Part shown: in pieces, positions 63,392 through 64,000 of the stretch
How the letters are laid out: each line of letters starts with the position of its first letter
How positions within the stretch are numbered: position 1 is the stretch's first letter
From: Jeongeupia sp. USM3
GTDB lineage: Bacteria > Pseudomonadota > Gammaproteobacteria > Burkholderiales > Chitinibacteraceae
Length of the DNA stretch: 64,000 nucleotides
Assembly (NCBI RefSeq): GCF_001808185.1
Contig: NZ_CP017668.1
Span: 3,348,001-3,412,000, forward strand
Direction: 5' to 3'
Notes under the pieces: model-generated
The model's database searches: none
Told to the model about the DNA's origin: nothing
Seen by the model: only the letters and a program-made list of their open reading frames with translations
Made by a program: the position numbers and the translations under genes

Positions 63392-64000
63392 TTAGAGCTG
63401 ATCCACCTTCTTGTCATCGATCGAATCATCCAGCGCATTCAGCACCTGCGTCGTAGTCACAGTGTTGCCGGTGCTGAGGATGAGTTTTGCGAATTCTTTC
63501 TCTTGCAGCAATCTTGCCAGAATGGTGTCCAATCCGCCCTTGAAGACGACGTTGGCCTTGTACCGGATGCCTTCAGTGTAACTTTTGACGCAGTCCAGGA
63601 CGTAAGCGTACTTCTGGGTCTTGTTGAGCTTGAGATTGACAATCAGTTTGGCGTCGATAACGGAGTCGAGCAGAACGGTAAATGATTTTTTCAATGGTGG
63701 AATGATGAACGCAATCTGCTTTGGATTGCCGAGCCGTTCAATGGCGATCTGGCACAGCAAGCGGGAGCAGTTGTGGAAATACGTGCACGCATTACCAAAC
63801 TCCCGATCGTTTACCATGTCGCTTTCTACGTTGAATCCCCGCATGATCTGATTGGCATTCTTGCCATGGTGCGAAGTGGCTATTTTCAAATCCCGGGACA
63901 GAAATTCCAGAACTGGCAAGATGCTTTCCAGCCCCTGGAGATAAGTGTCGATCAATTTGAAAACGTGCGGTGTCTCGCTCAGCGCCGGGCGGAAAGGATC
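63392..64000 (-). CDS. Unknown protein, 5' end outside the window
   Basis: The frame is open to the window edge (15 further codons upstream of a TTG at 63955), so this is the C-terminal 200 or so residues of a longer protein. It is helical, has no membrane segment and no motif I recognise; NCSRLLCQIAIERLG and ILARLLQEKEFAKLIL are the clearest helices. Its codons are visibly more AT-rich than the neighbours, suggesting recent transfer. It ends 45 bases before vgrG on the same strand, so a T6SS cargo or chaperone role is possible but unproven. Confidence 0.6.
   Translation of the reverse strand, partial: DPFRPALSETPHVFKLIDTYLQGLESILPVLEFLSRDLKIATSHHGKNANQIMRGFNVESDMVNDREFGNACTYFHNCSRLLCQIAIERLGNPKQIAFIIPPLKKSFTVLLDSVIDAKLIVNLKLNKTQKYAYVLDCVKSYTEGIRYKANVVFKGGLDTILARLLQEKEFAKLILSTGNTVTTTQVLNALDDSIDDKKVDQL

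Overview
This is a GC-rich, gene-dense chromosomal window from a betaproteobacterium. The order pheT–ihfA–MerR-type regulator–tRNA-Pro, a divergent rne/rluC pair, a flavodoxin-type hemG and squalene genes hpnD/hpnE suggest the order Neisseriales (Chromobacteriaceae/Chitinibacteraceae-like). That placement comes from gene content and recall, not from a search.

Layout. 1-3.97 kb: the end of pheT, ihfA and a MerR-type gene, then an IS481-type insertion sequence, then tRNA-Pro(GGG). 3.92-13.45 kb: a 9.5-kb island in that tRNA gene, bounded by a 45-bp duplication of the tRNA 3' end. It carries an IS remnant, a com/adenine-methylase prophage scrap whose catalytic motif is deleted, an AP2-like phage protein, and a type VI secretion (T6SS) cargo cassette of VgrG, VRR-NUC-like nuclease effector and DUF3396 immunity protein. 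A second copy of the IS481-type element lies near its right end. No integrase is visible. 13.6-22.7 kb: recC-recB-recD, translationally coupled. 22.7-36.2 kb: dbpA, an MFS exporter with a divergent LysR gene, aroC, a DUF4136 lipoprotein, hpnD, a DUF559 gene between inverted palindromic repeats, hpnE, an SDR-fold protein, a structured intergenic RNA candidate, a TPR protein, a DinG/YoaA-type helicase, mltG and hemG. 36.5-42 kb: a small zinc-ribbon protein, an amino-acid ABC permease plus binding protein without an ATPase, and rne. 42.3-46 kb: rluC, a HAD phosphatase, a Rieske protein, sppA and a lone MotB/MotD-like protein. 46.2-47.7 kb: a small copper-type operon. 47.7-57.2 kb: a hybrid histidine kinase, a CNNM/CorC protein, a tannase-family esterase, lplT, a DedA protein, alr and lysC. 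57.2-57.5 kb: tRNA-Ser, tRNA-Arg and tRNA-Glu. 58.2-64 kb: a second T6SS cargo locus with a DUF4280 PAAR-like protein, a MORN/YwqK-like protein, a second VgrG and a partial unknown gene. Two tandem IS481-type copies split it.

How the parts relate. Most of the window is housekeeping backbone: DNA repair, RNA turnover, cell wall, amino-acid and isoprenoid synthesis. The accessory content is two T6SS cargo loci near tRNA genes, each next to IS481-type copies. All four 1,040-bp copies sit at CTAG sites, and each transposase takes its TAG stop codon from the duplicated target. In two cases the target CTAG contains the stop codon of a neighbouring gene.
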